The notes: generated by a model from the letters alone, not told the origin. 64,000 nt of DNA from Streptococcus vicugnae (GCF_016461705.1 NZ_JAEMHW010000002.1:496001-560000); one strand, 5' to 3'. Numbered from the stretch's first letter, positions 30,468-41,526 are shown. Made by a program: numbers and translations.

Positions 30468-32201
30468 TTAGTCAACATTAACATATTCTTTGCTAAGCTC
30501 AAGAACTTCTTCCATTGTTGAGCATTCTGTAAGAGCACGGTTAGCGTATTCTTGCATTTTAGCAGTGTCAAGTTTCTTCATCAAGCTACGTGTACGAAGA
30601 ATTGATGTAGCTGACATAGAGAACTCGTCAAGTCCCATTCCGACAAGAAGTGGAACAGCTTTTTGGTCACCGGCCATTTCACCACACATACCAGCCCATT
30701 TACCTTCAGCGTGAGCTGCTTTGATAACGTTGTTAATCAAACGAAGGATTGATGGATTATATGGTTGGTAAAGGTATGAAACTTGTTCGTTCATACGGTC
30801 AGCAGCCATTGTGTATTGGATAAGGTCGTTTGTTCCGATTGAGAAGAAGTCAACTTCTTTCGCAAATTGGTCTGCAAGCATAGCTGCAGCTGGAATTTCG
30901 ATCATGATACCAACTTGGATATCATCTGAAACGGCAACGCCTTCAGCTTTAAGGTTAGCTTTTTCTTCATCAAAGATTGCTTTAGCAGCACGGAATTCTT
31001 TAAGAAGTGCAACCATTGGGAACATGATACGAAGTTGTCCGTGTACAGATGCACGAAGAAGAGCACGGATTTGTGTACGGAACATTGCATTTCCTGTTTC
31101 TGAGATAGAAATACGAAGTGCACGGAATCCAAGGAATGGGTTCATTTCTTTTGGAAGGTCGAAGTAAGGAAGTTCTTTATCCCCACCGATATCCATCGTA
31201 CGAACCACAACTGGTTTACCATTCATGCCTTCAAGAACAGCCTTGTATGCTTCATATTGTTCATCTTCAGTTGGGAAGTCTTGTGAATCCATGTACAAGA
31301 ATTCTGTACGGTAAAGACCAACTGCTTCTGCACCATTAGCATTAACACCTTCAACGTCTTTAGGTGTACCAATGTTAGCTGCCAATTCGAAGTGTTTACC
31401 ATCTGCTGTTACTGTTTCAGCATCTTTAAGAAGAGCCCATTCAGCTTTTTGTTTAGCATACGCTTCACCAGCAGCTTTAAATTCAGCAATTTCTTCATCT
31501 GTTGGGTTGATGATAACATCACCAGTGATACCATTTACAGCAACGATATCGCCATCTTTAACACGGCTAGTGATATCGTTTGTCCCAAGAACAGCAGCAA
31601 TTTCAAGTGTACGAGCCATGATAGCTGAGTGACTTGTACGTCCTCCAATGTTTGTAACAAAGGCTTTAACGAATTGTTTGTTCAATTGGGCAGTATCAGA
31701 AGGTGTCAAATCGTGTGCAATAACGATTGATTCTTCATCAATTGTTGCAGGGTTTGGAAGTTTAGCACCGATAAGGTGAGCCAATACACGTTTAGCAACG
31801 TCGCGGATATCTGCGGCACGTTCTTGCATGTATGGGTTATCTTCCATTCCTTCAAAGATAGTGATGAACATGTCAGTCACTTCTTTAAGTCCTGCTTCTG
31901 CGTTAGTTTGTTTTGCACGAATAGTTTCTTTAATTTGGCTGATCATTTCTGGGTCAGCAAGAACCATTAAATGTGCGTCAAATACGGCAGCTGCTTCTTC
32001 GCCAAGTGTTTCTACTGCTTTTTCACGTATAATAGAAAGCTCGTCTTGTGATGCTTTCAATGCGGCATCTAGGCGAGCTTCCTCTGCACTTGTATCTTCA
32101 ACTGTAACAGTTTCAAATGACAAATCAGGTTGAACGAGTAGATACGCTTTAGCAACAGCAACACCATCAGATGCGGCAATTCCTTTAAGCATTTCTGTCA
32201 T
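30468..32201 (-). CDS. ptsI: PTS enzyme I (phosphoenolpyruvate-protein phosphotransferase)
   Basis: First component of the sugar phosphotransferase system; autophosphorylates from PEP and passes phosphate to HPr. 577 residues; active His191 in [15 protein letters not shown]-binding barrel with [10 protein letters not shown] and the C-terminal GMCGEMAGD containing the active-site Cys. Begins 4 bp after ptsH; shares its promoter. Confidence 0.98.
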   Translation of the reverse strand: MTEMLKGIAASDGVAVAKAYLLVQPDLSFETVTVEDTSAEEARLDAALKASQDELSIIREKAVETLGEEAAAVFDAHLMVLADPEMISQIKETIRAKQTNAEAGLKEVTDMFITIFEGMEDNPYMQERAADIRDVAKRVLAHLIGAKLPNPATIDEESIVIAHDLTPSDTAQLNKQFVKAFVTNIGGRTSHSAIMARTLEIAAVLGTNDITSRVKDGDIVAVNGITGDVIINPTDEEIAEFKAAGEAYAKQKAEWALLKDAETVTADGKHFELAANIGTPKDVEGVNANGAEAVGLYRTEFLYMDSQDFPTEDEQYEAYKAVLEGMNGKPVVVRTMDIGGDKELPYFDLPKEMNPFLGFRALRISISETGNAMFRTQIRALLRASVHGQLRIMFPMVALLKEFRAAKAIFDEEKANLKAEGVAVSDDIQVGIMIEIPAAAMLADQFAKEVDFFSIGTNDLIQYTMAADRMNEQVSYLYQPYNPSILRLINNVIKAAHAEGKWAGMCGEMAGDQKAVPLLVGMGLDEFSMSATSILRTRSLMKKLDTAKMQEYANRALTECSTMEEVLELSKEYVNVD

Positions 32202-32205
32202 TTTC

Positions 32206-32469
32206 TTAAGCCAATCCTTCTTTTGTCATTGTTTCTTCGATTGCTGCAAGTGCGTCATCAGCGTCAGCACCTTCAGCAGAGATAGTTACGTCAGCACCTT
32301 GACCAACACCAAGACTCATAACACCCATGATTGATTTAAGGTTTACTGCTTTACCTTTGTAGTCAAGAGTGATGTCTGAAGCGAATTTGCTAGCTGTTTG
32401 AACAAGCAAAGTAGCTGGACGTGCGTGAATACCTGTTTCTGCAACAATGTGAAAATCTTTTGAAGCCAT
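32206..32469 (-). CDS. ptsH: phosphocarrier protein HPr
   Basis: Carries phosphate from enzyme I to sugar-specific EII complexes via His15 (TGIHARPAT). Ser46 ([12 protein letters not shown]), the target of HPr kinase, is present, so HPr(Ser-P) can act as CcpA co-repressor, relevant to the cre site at pckA. 87 residues; AAGGAG ribosome-binding site. Confidence 0.98.
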
Positions 32470-32532
32470 ATTATGGTTCTCCTTTTATTTGTGTTTTTTC
32501 GGATTACCTTATGATAACCCTTACAAGCTATG

Positions 32533-32561
32533 ATTATAGCATAAACCCTTTTTTATTTCAA
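32533..32561 (-). promoter_or_regulatory. ptsHI promoter
   Basis: TTGAAA (32556-32561), 17-bp spacer, TGCTATAAT with TATAAT at 32533-32538 on the minus strand. Strong extended -10 promoter. Confidence 0.85.
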
Positions 32562-32645
32562 TAGTTACACACCTTGTATGCGCCTTCTTTTTTGAAAAAT
32601 TAAGGAAAAACGGCACTTTTGGGCTGTGAAATTACCTGTTTTTTT

Positions 32646-32686
32646 CAAAAATAAATAGAAACAAGTTGAACTCGCTTCCATTTATT
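32646..32686 (-). terminator. terminator of the PF06541 membrane protein gene
   Basis: AATAAATGGAA and TTCTATTTATT pair on the minus strand over a 16-nt loop, followed by TTTG; AT-rich, so only moderately strong. Confidence 0.55.
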
Positions 32687-32688
32687 GA

Positions 32689-33489
32689 TTAATCTTTTTT
32701 ATCAGCCTTTTTTCTTTTCAAAGCCGCTGTTTGTTTTCGAAGCTCATTAAAGAATGGTGCCGTAGTCAAACTGAAGTTTTTATAGTTTCGAAGCATACGA
32801 CGTTGGTTAAAACGAAATGGCTGTACTCCTTTTTCTTTTAATGTATCATTAATATGAAGTCGCAGATTATCCAAACGCTTACTGAAGACTTCGGCTTGTT
32901 TTGACAAGTCTCCCACTTCATTTTTAACCGTTTCTCGTAATTTTTCTTGCTCTGCACGAACATATTTTTCAAAAGCTTGCGCTGCTTGTTGGAATTTCAC
33001 CGTATCAAGGACTGTCCAAATCAAATCAGCTGTCATAAGACAAACAATCCCTAATGCTATCCATTGATTCAAATGATTTATCAAACGCATCACATCAGGC
33101 TGAATAAATTTAACAAGAATAACAATGCTAAATCCCCAAAAAAGAGAAATTCTTGGGGCAATCCAACCTTTAATATTTCCAACTTCATTGGTGTAATCCC
33201 AAAGTTTCATGTGGAAAAAGGTCTCCAGCAACCAAGCTGCAATAAATTCAAATATCGTTGCTACAAGCATACCACTAACAAAGAGACCTAAAAGATTATG
33301 CTGAAAGGGCTGTGTTGCTAACAAAACAGTTGTCACCGCAAAGCCATAAACTGGGCAATACGGTCCGACCAAAAAGCCACGATAAGCAAACTTTTTATCT
33401 TTTATAGAACAATAGATGGTCTCCCAAAGCCAACCGATGAATGAATAGATAAAAAATAAAAAAATAATATCCGTCACAGAATAGCTCAT
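32689..33489 (-). CDS. PF06541-type membrane protein (putative ABC transporter type IV permease)
   Basis: 266 residues. About five transmembrane helices in the first 150 residues with the family signature FIGWLWETIYCSIKDKKFAYRGFLVGPYCPVYG (about 17-49), then a cytoplasmic charged, partly coiled-coil tail (about 160-266) ending KRKKADKKD. The family was named from a putative ABC permease, but no ATPase gene is adjacent and its function is unknown. Confidence 0.78.
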   Translation of the reverse strand: MSYSVTDIIFLFFIYSFIGWLWETIYCSIKDKKFAYRGFLVGPYCPVYGFAVTTVLLATQPFQHNLLGLFVSGMLVATIFEFIAAWLLETFFHMKLWDYTNEVGNIKGWIAPRISLFWGFSIVILVKFIQPDVMRLINHLNQWIALGIVCLMTADLIWTVLDTVKFQQAAQAFEKYVRAEQEKLRETVKNEVGDLSKQAEVFSKRLDNLRLHINDTLKEKGVQPFRFNQRRMLRNYKNFSLTTAPFFNELRKQTAALKRKKADKKD

Positions 33490-33529
33490 AAAACTCTAAC
33501 CTCTAAAATTCAAACTATTCTCATTATAA

Positions 33530-33561
33530 CAAAAAACCTAGAACAAGACTTGTCCTAGGTT
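33530..33561 (-). terminator. acnA-citZ-icd terminator
   Basis: ACCTAGGACAAG and CTTGTTCTAGGT form a 12-bp stem with one mismatch on the minus strand, ending in six T residues, just after icd. An extended -10 (TGTTATAAT) for the next gene follows the T-run directly. Confidence 0.9.
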
Positions 33562-33566
33562 AGGTT

Positions 33567-34742
33567 TTACATATTTTCAATAAGTTTTGCAGCAAACTCA
33601 CTTGTTGAGCAAGCTTTTCCACCCTGAGCTAAATCTGCTGTGAATTGACCTTTGGCAAATGTTTTTTCAATTGCTTGAGAAATCAAGCTAGCAACTTCTG
33701 TCCAGCCGATGTAATCAAACAACATACAGCCTGACAAAAGAACTGAACAAGGATTAGCAATATCTTTTCCAGCAATATCTGGTGCTGTTCCATGAGTCGC
33801 TTCAAAAATAGCATGACCAGTCACATAATTGATATTAGCACCAGGTGAGATTCCGATACCACCAACTTGAGCAGCAAGAGCATCACTTGCGTAGTCACCA
33901 TTAAGGTTTGTCAAAGCCACAACATCAAACTTTTCAGGGTTAAGCAAAATTTGTTGCAAGAAGTTATCGGCAATAATGTCATTCATAACCAATTTTCCAC
34001 TTGCCAATTCATCTGCGTATTCGCGTTCTGCTAATTCATAACCCCATTTTCGGAAGCCACCTTCAGTGAATTTTTGGATGTTTCCTTTGTGAACGATTGT
34101 GACATTTGTTAATTGATTAGCAAGAGCATATTCAATAGCAGAGCGAATCAAACGTTCACTGCCTTCTTTTGAAATTGGCTTAATACCAATGCTACTTGTT
34201 TCAGGAAAACGAATCTTGCTGACAGACATGTCATTTTGCAAGAATTCGATGACTTTTTTCACTTCAGGAGTGCCAGCTTCCCATTCAATACCAGCATAAA
34301 TATCTTCGGTATTTTCACGGAAAATAGTAATACTTGTTTTTTCTGGTTCTTTAAGTGGACTTTCAATTCCTTTAAAATAACGAACTGGACGAACACAAGC
34401 ATACAAATCCAATTCTTGGCGAAGCGTTACATTTAGTGAACGGATTCCGCCACCAACTGGTGTTTCTAGAGGACCTTTAATAGCAATCAAATCTTCTTTA
34501 ATCGTATCAAGCGTTTCTTCTGGTAACCATTTACCAGTTGCTTCATGCGCTTTTTTACCAGCTAAAAGTTCATGCCATTCAACTTTCTTTTGACCTTGAT
34601 AAGCTTTTTCAACAGCAGCATCAAAGACAGCACGCGCATTTTTCCAAATGTCACGTCCAACACCGTCCCCTTCAATAAAAGGGATAATTGGATGATTAGA
34701 AACGACCAATTGGCCATTTTCTAAAGTGATTTTATCAGCCAT
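33567..34742 (-). CDS. icd: isocitrate dehydrogenase (NADP type)
   Basis: Last step of the citrate branch, making 2-oxoglutarate for glutamate synthesis. 391 residues; [14 protein letters not shown] near the N-terminus, the substrate/phosphorylation loop around [46 protein letters not shown] and [17 protein letters not shown]. Third gene behind acnA and citZ. Confidence 0.96.
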   Translation of the reverse strand: MADKITLENGQLVVSNHPIIPFIEGDGVGRDIWKNARAVFDAAVEKAYQGQKKVEWHELLAGKKAHEATGKWLPEETLDTIKEDLIAIKGPLETPVGGGIRSLNVTLRQELDLYACVRPVRYFKGIESPLKEPEKTSITIFRENTEDIYAGIEWEAGTPEVKKVIEFLQNDMSVSKIRFPETSSIGIKPISKEGSERLIRSAIEYALANQLTNVTIVHKGNIQKFTEGGFRKWGYELAEREYADELASGKLVMNDIIADNFLQQILLNPEKFDVVALTNLNGDYASDALAAQVGGIGISPGANINYVTGHAIFEATHGTAPDIAGKDIANPCSVLLSGCMLFDYIGWTEVASLISQAIEKTFAKGQFTADLAQGGKACSTSEFAAKLIENM

Positions 34743-34772
34743 AATTTTCCTTTTTCCTTTCGTAATCTTTTT

Positions 34773-35891
34773 TTAACGATCTTCAAGTGGAACATATTTC
34801 AAACCAAGTTCACCTTTATAACGAGAACGTGGACGAATCAATTTATTATGTTTTTGTTGTTCTTGAATATGAGCAATCCAACCAGCAACACGACTCATGG
34901 CAAAAATCAACGTAAAGATTGAACTATCAATACCAAGCACATGATAAACTGTCGCTGAATAGAAATCGACATTTGGAATCAAACCTTTAGTATGTTTCAT
35001 GTAATCTTCAATTTCACGAGACAAGTCAAACCAAATTTCATTTTCAGTTCCTTCTGTTAAAGCTTGAGCCATTTCACGAAGATATTTTTCACGTGGGTCT
35101 TGTGTTTTATAAACGCGGTGGCCAAATCCCATGATTTTTTCTTGTGAATCAAGTTTTTCTTTTAGATAAGCTTTAGTATCACCCATTTCACGGATTTCAG
35201 TCAACATGTCGAAAACACGTTCATTAGCGCCACCGTGAAGAGGTCCTTTAAGGGTACCAATCGCTGTTGTTACACAAGAATAAATATCAGCCAAAGTTGA
35301 CGCACAGACACGAGCGGCAAATGTTGAGGCATTTAATTCATGATCAGCATGTAAAACCAAAGCTCGATTTAAAGCTTTAACTTGCAATTCTGTTGGTTCT
35401 TCACCATTTAGCATATAAAGGAAATTGGCGGCAAAGCACAAGTCCTTGCGTGGTGCTACTGGTGTTTTTCCTTCACGCAAACGAGCAAAAGCTGCAATGA
35501 TGGTTGGCATCTTTGCCATTAATTGAATAGATTGTTCGTAAGTTGCTTCTTCTGAGTTATCTTCTGCATTAACATTGTAAACTCCGAGCAAACTAACTGT
35601 TGAACGAAGAACACTCATCGGATGCAAATGATTACGTGATTGAATCATAATACATTGCACAACAGCGTCACTGATAGCGTAATTATCACGAAGTAATTTT
35701 ACAAAATCATCAAGTTGTGTTTTATTTGGCAAATGAAGGTTCCAAAGAAGGTAAATCACTTCTTCGAAACTTGCGTCATTGTCCATCAATTCTGAAATAT
35801 TATAACCTGCGTAAGATAGATTATCATTAATAATCGAGCTAATACGGGTATTACAGGCGATTAAGTCTTTTAATCCACTTGATCCTGTCAT
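34773..35891 (-). CDS. citZ: citrate synthase
   Basis: Condenses acetyl-CoA and oxaloacetate. 372 residues; the small type II-like bacterial form. Catalytic blocks [15 protein letters not shown] (His), [12 protein letters not shown] (His) and [14 protein letters not shown] (Asp) are present. Begins 3 bp after the acnA stop. Confidence 0.97.
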   Translation of the reverse strand: MTGSSGLKDLIACNTRISSIINDNLSYAGYNISELMDNDASFEEVIYLLWNLHLPNKTQLDDFVKLLRDNYAISDAVVQCIMIQSRNHLHPMSVLRSTVSLLGVYNVNAEDNSEEATYEQSIQLMAKMPTIIAAFARLREGKTPVAPRKDLCFAANFLYMLNGEEPTELQVKALNRALVLHADHELNASTFAARVCASTLADIYSCVTTAIGTLKGPLHGGANERVFDMLTEIREMGDTKAYLKEKLDSQEKIMGFGHRVYKTQDPREKYLREMAQALTEGTENEIWFDLSREIEDYMKHTKGLIPNVDFYSATVYHVLGIDSSIFTLIFAMSRVAGWIAHIQEQQKHNKLIRPRSRYKGELGLKYVPLEDR

Positions 35892-35894
35892 ATA

Positions 35895-38558
35895 TTAAGC
35901 ACCCCCTAATTTCTTTCTAACAACCATTGGTAGAATTCCACCGTTTTTGTAGTAACGGATGTCAGCATCCGCATCAAAACGTACCATGGCTTTAAAGTGT
36001 TTTTCACCTGATTCATCACGTGCAATCACATCAACAATATCGTGAATACCAGGATTTTCTGAAAGGTTAATATCGTATGTTTCGTAACCTGTTAATCCAA
36101 GGCTTTCTGCTGTTTCACCTTCTAAGAATTGCAATGGCAACACACCCATCATAACAAGGTTTGAGCGGTGAATACGTTCAAAACTTTCAGCAAGAACAGC
36201 CTTAACACCGAGAAGATTTGAACCTTTAGCAGCCCAGTCACGACTTGATCCCATACCGTAATCTTTACCAGCAATGACCAAAGTGTCAACATTATCTTCT
36301 TTATAATGCATAGCTGCATCATAGATTGGCATCAATTCACCGTTATATTTTGTATAACCACCAATTTTACCATCGGCTAATTGGTTTTGAATACGGATAT
36401 TGGCAAATGTTCCGCGCATCATGACTTCGTGATTACCACGACGACTACCATATGAGTTGAAATCAAGGTAATCTACACCGTGTTCAGTCAAGTATTTAGC
36501 GGCAGGGCTATTTTTAGCGATGTTACCAGCTGGTGAGATGTGGTCAGTTGTGACACTATCACCAAATTTAGCCAATGGTTTAAGGTTCTTAAGTGGTTTG
36601 ATTGCTAAATCATCACCCAAGTGATCAAAGTATGGTGGATTTTGGATGTATGTTGACGCTTCATTCCAATGGTAAATTTTACTTTCTTCTGTTGGAATTT
36701 GGTTCCATTTTTCACTATCTGTAAAGACATGTTCATACTCATGTTCGAACAACTCACGCGTGACAAATTGATCAACATATTTTGCCACTTCGTCATTTGT
36801 TGGCATAATGTCTTTAAGGTAGACTGGTTCATTATTTTGATCAAAACCAAGCGGTTCTGTTGTCAAATCGATGTTAGTATTTCCAGCAAGTGCATAGGCC
36901 ACAACAAGCGGTGGGCTAGCAAGGAAATTAGCTTTGACAAGTGGATTAACACGTCCTTCAAAGTTACGGTTACCTGATAAAACAGCTGACGCTAGCAAAT
37001 CAGTATCAGTAATTGCCTCGGCTACTTCTGGACGAAGGCTACCTGAGTTACCGATACATGTTGTACAACCATAACCAACAATATTAAAGCCAAGTGTATC
37101 TAGATAAGTTTGCAAACCAGAGTTTCGAAGATAACCTGTCACCACTTTTGAACCAGGAGCAAGTGATGTTTTAACTGTCGGAGCTACGCGTAGACCTCGT
37201 TCAACAGCATTTTTAGCAAGTAATCCAGCTGACATGAGTACGTAAGGATTTGATGTATTCGTACATGACGTGATAGCTGCAATTGCCACATGTCCAGTCT
37301 TAATCTCAACATCTTGATCTTCAAAATGAACAGTTGCTGTTTTATTAATTTCATCAGCTGTTAGACCAAATCCTTGAACACCTGCTTCACGTACCAAACT
37401 TTCTTGGAAAGTTTGTTTAGCTTGTGTCAAATCAATCAAATCTTGTGGACGTTTTGGTCCAGAGATACTTGGTGAAATAGTAGATAAATCAATTTCAACG
37501 ACTTTAGTGTATTCAGCTTGATGTTCTGGATCGTAGAAAAGATTGTTACGTTTAGCATATTCTTTTGTCAATTCGATGTGAGTTTCATCACGGTTTGTCA
37601 AACGCATGTAGTTAAGTGTTTCATCATCGATTGGGAAATAACCACATGTTGCACCGTATTCAGGAGCCATATTAGCGATAGTTGCACGCTCTGCAAGGCT
37701 AAGATTTGAAAGACCATCACCAAAGTACTCAACGAATTTGCCGACAACTTTTTCTTGACGAAGGACTTGTGTCACTTTAAGTGCCAAGTCAGTTGCAGTC
37801 GCAATCTTAGGCAATTTACCTGTCAAACGGACACCGATGACTTCTGGAATTGGGAAGAATGACGCTTCACCAAGCATAGCTGCTTCAGCTTCAATACCTC
37901 CAACACCCCAACCAAGCACACCAATACCATTAATCATTGTTGTATGACTATCAGTACCAAACATTGAATCAGGATAAAGCATGCCATCTTTTTCAATAAC
38001 AACATCGCTTAAATATTCAATATTAACTTGGTGGATAATCCCTGTTGCTGGTGGAACAGCGCGATAGTTATCAAATGATTTTTCTGCCCATTTCAAAAAT
38101 TCATAACGCTCATTGTTACGTTTAAATTCCATGTTAATGTTATCTTCTAAAGCTGTGTCACAACCGAAGAAATCGACTTGAACACTGTGGTCAATAACCA
38201 AATCAACAGGAATTTCAGGATTAATAAGTTCTGCATCACCACCGTTTGAGACAATGGCATCACGCATTGAGGCAAGGTCAACCACAACTGGTACACCAGT
38301 GAAATCTTGTAGGATAACACGACTTGGTTTGAAAGGCACCTCGCCTTGGATGTTTTTAGGATTGTAAGTTGCTAAATTTTCAATGTGAGATTTTGTGACA
38401 TCTACTCCATCATACTTTCTGAGTAAACTTTCAAGTAATATACGAATAGTGTAAGGGATTCTTTTGATATTTCCTCCATAATGAGAAACGGCTTCTTCAA
38501 GATTAAGGTAAGAATAGTCATTCTCTTTGAAAGAAAATTTAGATAAGAACTCTGTCAT
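35895..38558 (-). CDS. acnA: aconitate hydratase
   Basis: Citrate to isocitrate. 887 residues, AcnA/IRP type; cluster cysteines in [12 protein letters not shown] and [12 protein letters not shown], and the swivel-domain block [14 protein letters not shown]. In streptococci that have only acn-citZ-icd, the branch runs to 2-oxoglutarate for glutamate rather than as a cycle. GGGG-type ribosome-binding site. Promoter is divergent from nrdHEF and overlaps a CodY-like box. Confidence 0.97.
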   Translation of the reverse strand: MTEFLSKFSFKENDYSYLNLEEAVSHYGGNIKRIPYTIRILLESLLRKYDGVDVTKSHIENLATYNPKNIQGEVPFKPSRVILQDFTGVPVVVDLASMRDAIVSNGGDAELINPEIPVDLVIDHSVQVDFFGCDTALEDNINMEFKRNNERYEFLKWAEKSFDNYRAVPPATGIIHQVNIEYLSDVVIEKDGMLYPDSMFGTDSHTTMINGIGVLGWGVGGIEAEAAMLGEASFFPIPEVIGVRLTGKLPKIATATDLALKVTQVLRQEKVVGKFVEYFGDGLSNLSLAERATIANMAPEYGATCGYFPIDDETLNYMRLTNRDETHIELTKEYAKRNNLFYDPEHQAEYTKVVEIDLSTISPSISGPKRPQDLIDLTQAKQTFQESLVREAGVQGFGLTADEINKTATVHFEDQDVEIKTGHVAIAAITSCTNTSNPYVLMSAGLLAKNAVERGLRVAPTVKTSLAPGSKVVTGYLRNSGLQTYLDTLGFNIVGYGCTTCIGNSGSLRPEVAEAITDTDLLASAVLSGNRNFEGRVNPLVKANFLASPPLVVAYALAGNTNIDLTTEPLGFDQNNEPVYLKDIMPTNDEVAKYVDQFVTRELFEHEYEHVFTDSEKWNQIPTEESKIYHWNEASTYIQNPPYFDHLGDDLAIKPLKNLKPLAKFGDSVTTDHISPAGNIAKNSPAAKYLTEHGVDYLDFNSYGSRRGNHEVMMRGTFANIRIQNQLADGKIGGYTKYNGELMPIYDAAMHYKEDNVDTLVIAGKDYGMGSSRDWAAKGSNLLGVKAVLAESFERIHRSNLVMMGVLPLQFLEGETAESLGLTGYETYDINLSENPGIHDIVDVIARDESGEKHFKAMVRFDADADIRYYKNGGILPMVVRKKLGGA

Positions 38559-38591
38559 GTACGGACCCCCGATTATAATTATGGTGTTTTA

Positions 38592-38620
38592 ATTATACAA
38601 AATTCAGAAAATTTTGTCAA
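38592..38620 (-). promoter_or_regulatory. acnA operon promoter with embedded CodY-like box
   Basis: Perfect consensus promoter on the minus strand: TTGACA (38615-38620), 17 bp, TATAAT (38592-38597). The spacer contains AATTTTCTGAATTTT (38599-38613), 13 of 15 matches to the CodY box, so a bound CodY would sit between -35 and -10. Confidence 0.85.
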
Positions 38621-38697
38621 CATTAATTTACAGGTATATGTTAGGTTTTCTGACACAACTTGTCACCTTGTTGGTCGTTTTCCAAAAACGCTTGATA

Positions 38698-38745
38698 TCA
38701 CTACATTTTGTATCGCTTTCAACAACAAGGTACTATATGTTGTGT
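38698..38745 (+). promoter_or_regulatory. tandem NrdR boxes on the nrdHEF promoter
   Basis: TCACTACATTTTGTAT (38698-38713) and GTACTATATGTTGTGT (38730-38745) resemble the NrdR consensus ACACWATATWTTGTGT and are 32 bp apart centre to centre, the usual three helical turns. They overlap a plausible promoter, TTGTAT (38708-38713), 17 bp, TACTAT (38731-38736), with box 1 over the -35 and box 2 over the -10. NrdR represses ribonucleotide reductase genes when dATP is high; nrdR itself is not in this window. Confidence 0.78.
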
Positions 38746-38841
38746 TTTTGTAAGCCTTTTTGTTTGCTTTTTTGGTAAATTTTGGTTATTCTAATTAAAC
38801 ATTGAATTAAAAAAAGATATCGATTTATGGAGGAAAGCCTA

Positions 38842-39069
38842 ATGGCTAACAAAATTACACTTTTTTCAAAAAATAATTGCATGCAATGCAAAATGACCAA
38901 AAAGCTTTTAGAAAAAGAGGGGGCTGATTTCCAAGAAATTAATATCGATGAGCGTCCAGACATGATTGATTACGTTAAAAGCCTTGGTTTCACTGCTGCT
39001 CCAGTTATCAAAGCCGGCGATATCGTATTCTCTGGCTTTCAACCAAGTAAGTTAAAAGAAATTGTTTAA
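38842..39069 (+). CDS. nrdH: NrdH glutaredoxin-like protein
   Basis: Electron donor for class Ib ribonucleotide reductase. 75 residues, thioredoxin fold with the redox pair C13-M-Q-C16 (FSKNNCMQCKMTKK) and the NrdH C-terminal block GFTAAPVIKAGDIVFSGFQPSKL. ATG 38842 is chosen because GGAGG lies 8 nt before it; the longer frame from 38827 would start on the ribosome-binding site. Confidence 0.95.
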   Translation: MANKITLFSKNNCMQCKMTKKLLEKEGADFQEINIDERPDMIDYVKSLGFTAAPVIKAGDIVFSGFQPSKLKEIV

Positions 39070-39106
39070 CTACACTACTTCCATCTTTAATTAGAAAGGA
39101 ATTACC

Positions 39107-39142
39107 TTGCCCGACAAACGAGCTTGGTATCTTACTTTATGA
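39107..39142 (+). CDS. 11-codon ORF coupled to nrdE
   Basis: TTG start 5 nt after AAAGGA, reading MPDKRAWYLTL, with its TGA overlapping the nrdE ATG (ATGA). The nrdE start has no good ribosome-binding site of its own, so nrdE may depend on ribosomes that finish this frame. Inferred from arrangement only; an nrdE start at TTG 39124 is the alternative. Confidence 0.4.
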   Translation: MPDKRAWYLTL

Positions 39143-41298
39143 GTCTTAAAAATCTCGGCGATGTATCATACTTTCGCCTTAATAATGAAATTAACCGTCC
39201 AGTCAATGGACAAATCCCCTTAAATAAAGATAAAGAAGCTCTGAAAGCCTTCTTTTCTGAAAATGTCATTCCCAATACAATGACTTTCAAGAACATTTCA
39301 GAAAAAATCAGCTACTTAATCACAAATGACTACATTGAAGCTGAATTCATCAGTAACTATTCTCCAGAGTTCATTGAATCATTATCTGAAGAATTAAGAT
39401 CTCACAATTTCCGCTTCAAATCATTCATGGCAGCCTACAAGTTTTACCAGCAATATGCATTAAAAACAAACGACGGTAGTCAATACCTTGAAAGCATCGA
39501 AGACCGTGTCCTTTTTAATGCACTCTATTTTGCCAATGGCAATGAGACATTAGCTCGTGATTTAGCCACTGAAATGATTAACCAGCGTTACCAACCAGCT
39601 ACTCCTTCTTTCTTGAATGCAGGTCGTAGTCGACGAGGAGAATTTGTATCGTGTTTCCTAATTTCAGTTACTGATGACATGAATGCTATCGGACGTTCTA
39701 TCAACTCAGCTTTGCAATTGTCACGTATCGGAGGCGGTGTTGGTATTAGCCTTTCAAATCTACGTGAGGCTGGTGCTCCTATCAAAGGTTACGAAGGCGC
39801 AGCATCTGGTGTGGTACCAGTCATGAAGCTCTTTGAAGATAGCTTTTCGTATTCTAACCAACTGGGGCAGCGCCAAGGTGCTGGTGCGGTTTACCTGGAT
39901 GTTTTCCACCCAGATATCATGGCTTTCTTATCTACTAAAAAAGAAAACGCTGATGAAAAAGTGCGTGTCAAAACACTGTCACTTGGAATCACTGTGCCAG
40001 ATAAATTCTACGAACTAGCACGTAAAAATGAAGACATGTACCTCTTCAGTCCATATAGTGTTGAGCGTGAGTACGGTGTTCCTTACAGCTATGTAGACAT
40101 CACAGCAGAATACGACAAAATGGTTGCTAATCCTAACATTGTTAAAACTAAGATTAAAGCGCGTGATTTGGAAACTGAAATTTCAAAACTCCAACAAGAA
40201 TCCGGCTACCCTTATGTGATTAACATTGACACAGCTAACCGTACTAATCCAATCGATGGTAAAATCATCATGTCAAACCTATGTTCTGAAGTTCTTCAGG
40301 TTCAAAAGCCAAGCATTATCAACGATGCCCAAGAATTTGTCAAAATGGGGACAGATATTTCATGTAATTTAGGATCAACTAACGTGGTTAATATGATGAC
40401 TTCTCCAGATTTTGGTCGCTCTATTAAAGCTATGACACGCGCTCTAACTTTTGTTTCAGATACGTCATCAATTGAAGCTGTGCCAACAATCAAGCATGGG
40501 AATGAACAAGCTCATACCTTTGGACTTGGTGCTATGGGACTTCACACCTACCTAGCTCAAAACCATATTCACTATGGAAGTCCGGAATCTATTGAATTTA
40601 CAAACATCTATTTCACGTTGCTCAATTACTGGACATTAGTCGAATCTAATCAGATTGCCCGCGAACGCAAGCAGACATTTGTAGGATTTGAAAAGTCAAA
40701 ATACGCGGACGGAAGTTACTTTGATAAATACATCACAGGTGAATTTGTACCAAAATCTGACCGTGTTAAAGAACTTTTTGCGAATCACTTTATCCCTAGT
40801 GGAAAAGATTGGGCTGAGCTTCGTGATGCTATTATGACAGACGGGCTCTATCACCAAAATCGCTTAGCTGTTGCCCCAAATGGTTCTATTTCTTACATCA
40901 ACGATGTCTCTGCTTCACTTCATCCAATTACACAACGTATTGAAGAACGTCAAGAAAAGAAAATTGGTAAGATTTACTACCCTGCTGCAGGTTTGTCTAC
41001 AGATACTATTCCTTATTACACTTCTGCTTATGATATGGATATGCGAAAAGTGATTGATGTTTACGCTGCAGCTACTGAACACGTCGATCAAGGATTATCA
41101 CTCACATTGTTCTTGCGCAGTGACATTCCAGAAGGACTCTATGAATGGAAAACGCAAAGTAAACAAACTACTCGCGACCTGTCTATCTTGCGTCATTATG
41201 CTTTCAATAAAGGTCTTAAATCAATTTATTACATCCGTACTTTCACTGATGATGGGGAAGAAGTTGGTTCAAACCAATGCGAAAGCTGTGTGATTTAA
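39139..41298 (+). CDS. nrdE: class Ib ribonucleotide reductase subunit alpha
   Basis: Catalytic subunit reducing ribonucleotides. About 719 residues from MSLKNLGDVSYF; lacks an N-terminal ATP-cone activity domain. Active-site features: FVSCFLISVTDDM and SCNLGSTNVVN (redox cysteine pair), NLCSEVLQ (radical Cys and Glu), PNGSISYINDVSASLHP, and the C-terminal CESCVI that exchanges electrons with NrdH. No nrdI flavodoxin gene is next to it here. Confidence 0.97.
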   Translation: MSLKNLGDVSYFRLNNEINRPVNGQIPLNKDKEALKAFFSENVIPNTMTFKNISEKISYLITNDYIEAEFISNYSPEFIESLSEELRSHNFRFKSFMAAYKFYQQYALKTNDGSQYLESIEDRVLFNALYFANGNETLARDLATEMINQRYQPATPSFLNAGRSRRGEFVSCFLISVTDDMNAIGRSINSALQLSRIGGGVGISLSNLREAGAPIKGYEGAASGVVPVMKLFEDSFSYSNQLGQRQGAGAVYLDVFHPDIMAFLSTKKENADEKVRVKTLSLGITVPDKFYELARKNEDMYLFSPYSVEREYGVPYSYVDITAEYDKMVANPNIVKTKIKARDLETEISKLQQESGYPYVINIDTANRTNPIDGKIIMSNLCSEVLQVQKPSIINDAQEFVKMGTDISCNLGSTNVVNMMTSPDFGRSIKAMTRALTFVSDTSSIEAVPTIKHGNEQAHTFGLGAMGLHTYLAQNHIHYGSPESIEFTNIYFTLLNYWTLVESNQIARERKQTFVGFEKSKYADGSYFDKYITGEFVPKSDRVKELFANHFIPSGKDWAELRDAIMTDGLYHQNRLAVAPNGSISYINDVSASLHPITQRIEERQEKKIGKIYYPAAGLSTDTIPYYTSAYDMDMRKVIDVYAAATEHVDQGLSLTLFLRSDIPEGLYEWKTQSKQTTRDLSILRHYAFNKGLKSIYYIRTFTDDGEEVGSNQCESCVI

Positions 41299-41305
41299 CT
41301 GAACA

Positions 41306-41488
41306 CTTGTTATTGGTACTAAAAAACCTAATAACAAGACGGCAACCGCTATAGCGGATTCCCTAGTTCACTTACTAACTTCATCAAATGACTAGTATCG
41401 AGTCATTTGGTTTTGTGTGATAACTGCTATGTGACGACTTGAACCGGTACAACTTAAAGAACTTCAATTGAAGCGCCAGTCTTCTGGC
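41306..41488 (+). other. hairpin-rich spacer between nrdE and nrdF
   Basis: The 228-bp gap inside the nrd operon contains five hairpins or palindromes: 41306-41338 (about 12-bp stem with one bulge), CCGCTATAGCGG (41346-41357), CAAATGACT/AGTCATTTG (41385-41409, followed by GTTTTG), CTTCAATTGAAG (41462-41473) and GCCAG/CTGGC (41475-41488). No reading frame is evident. It could process, stabilise or partly terminate the message and so set the NrdE:NrdF ratio. Confidence 0.6.
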
Positions 41489-41526
41489 TAGCTTTCTTAT
41501 AACTACTCTTAGGAGAAATCAGAAAC

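Noticed and set aside
30811..32133. several plus-strand ORFs of 60-118 codons opposite ptsI
   Set aside because: Shadow frames of a highly expressed, codon-biased gene; no start signals or family resemblance.
38677..38700. possible cre site between acnA and nrdH
   Set aside because: AAAAACGCTTGAT fails at several defined positions of the cre consensus on both strands.
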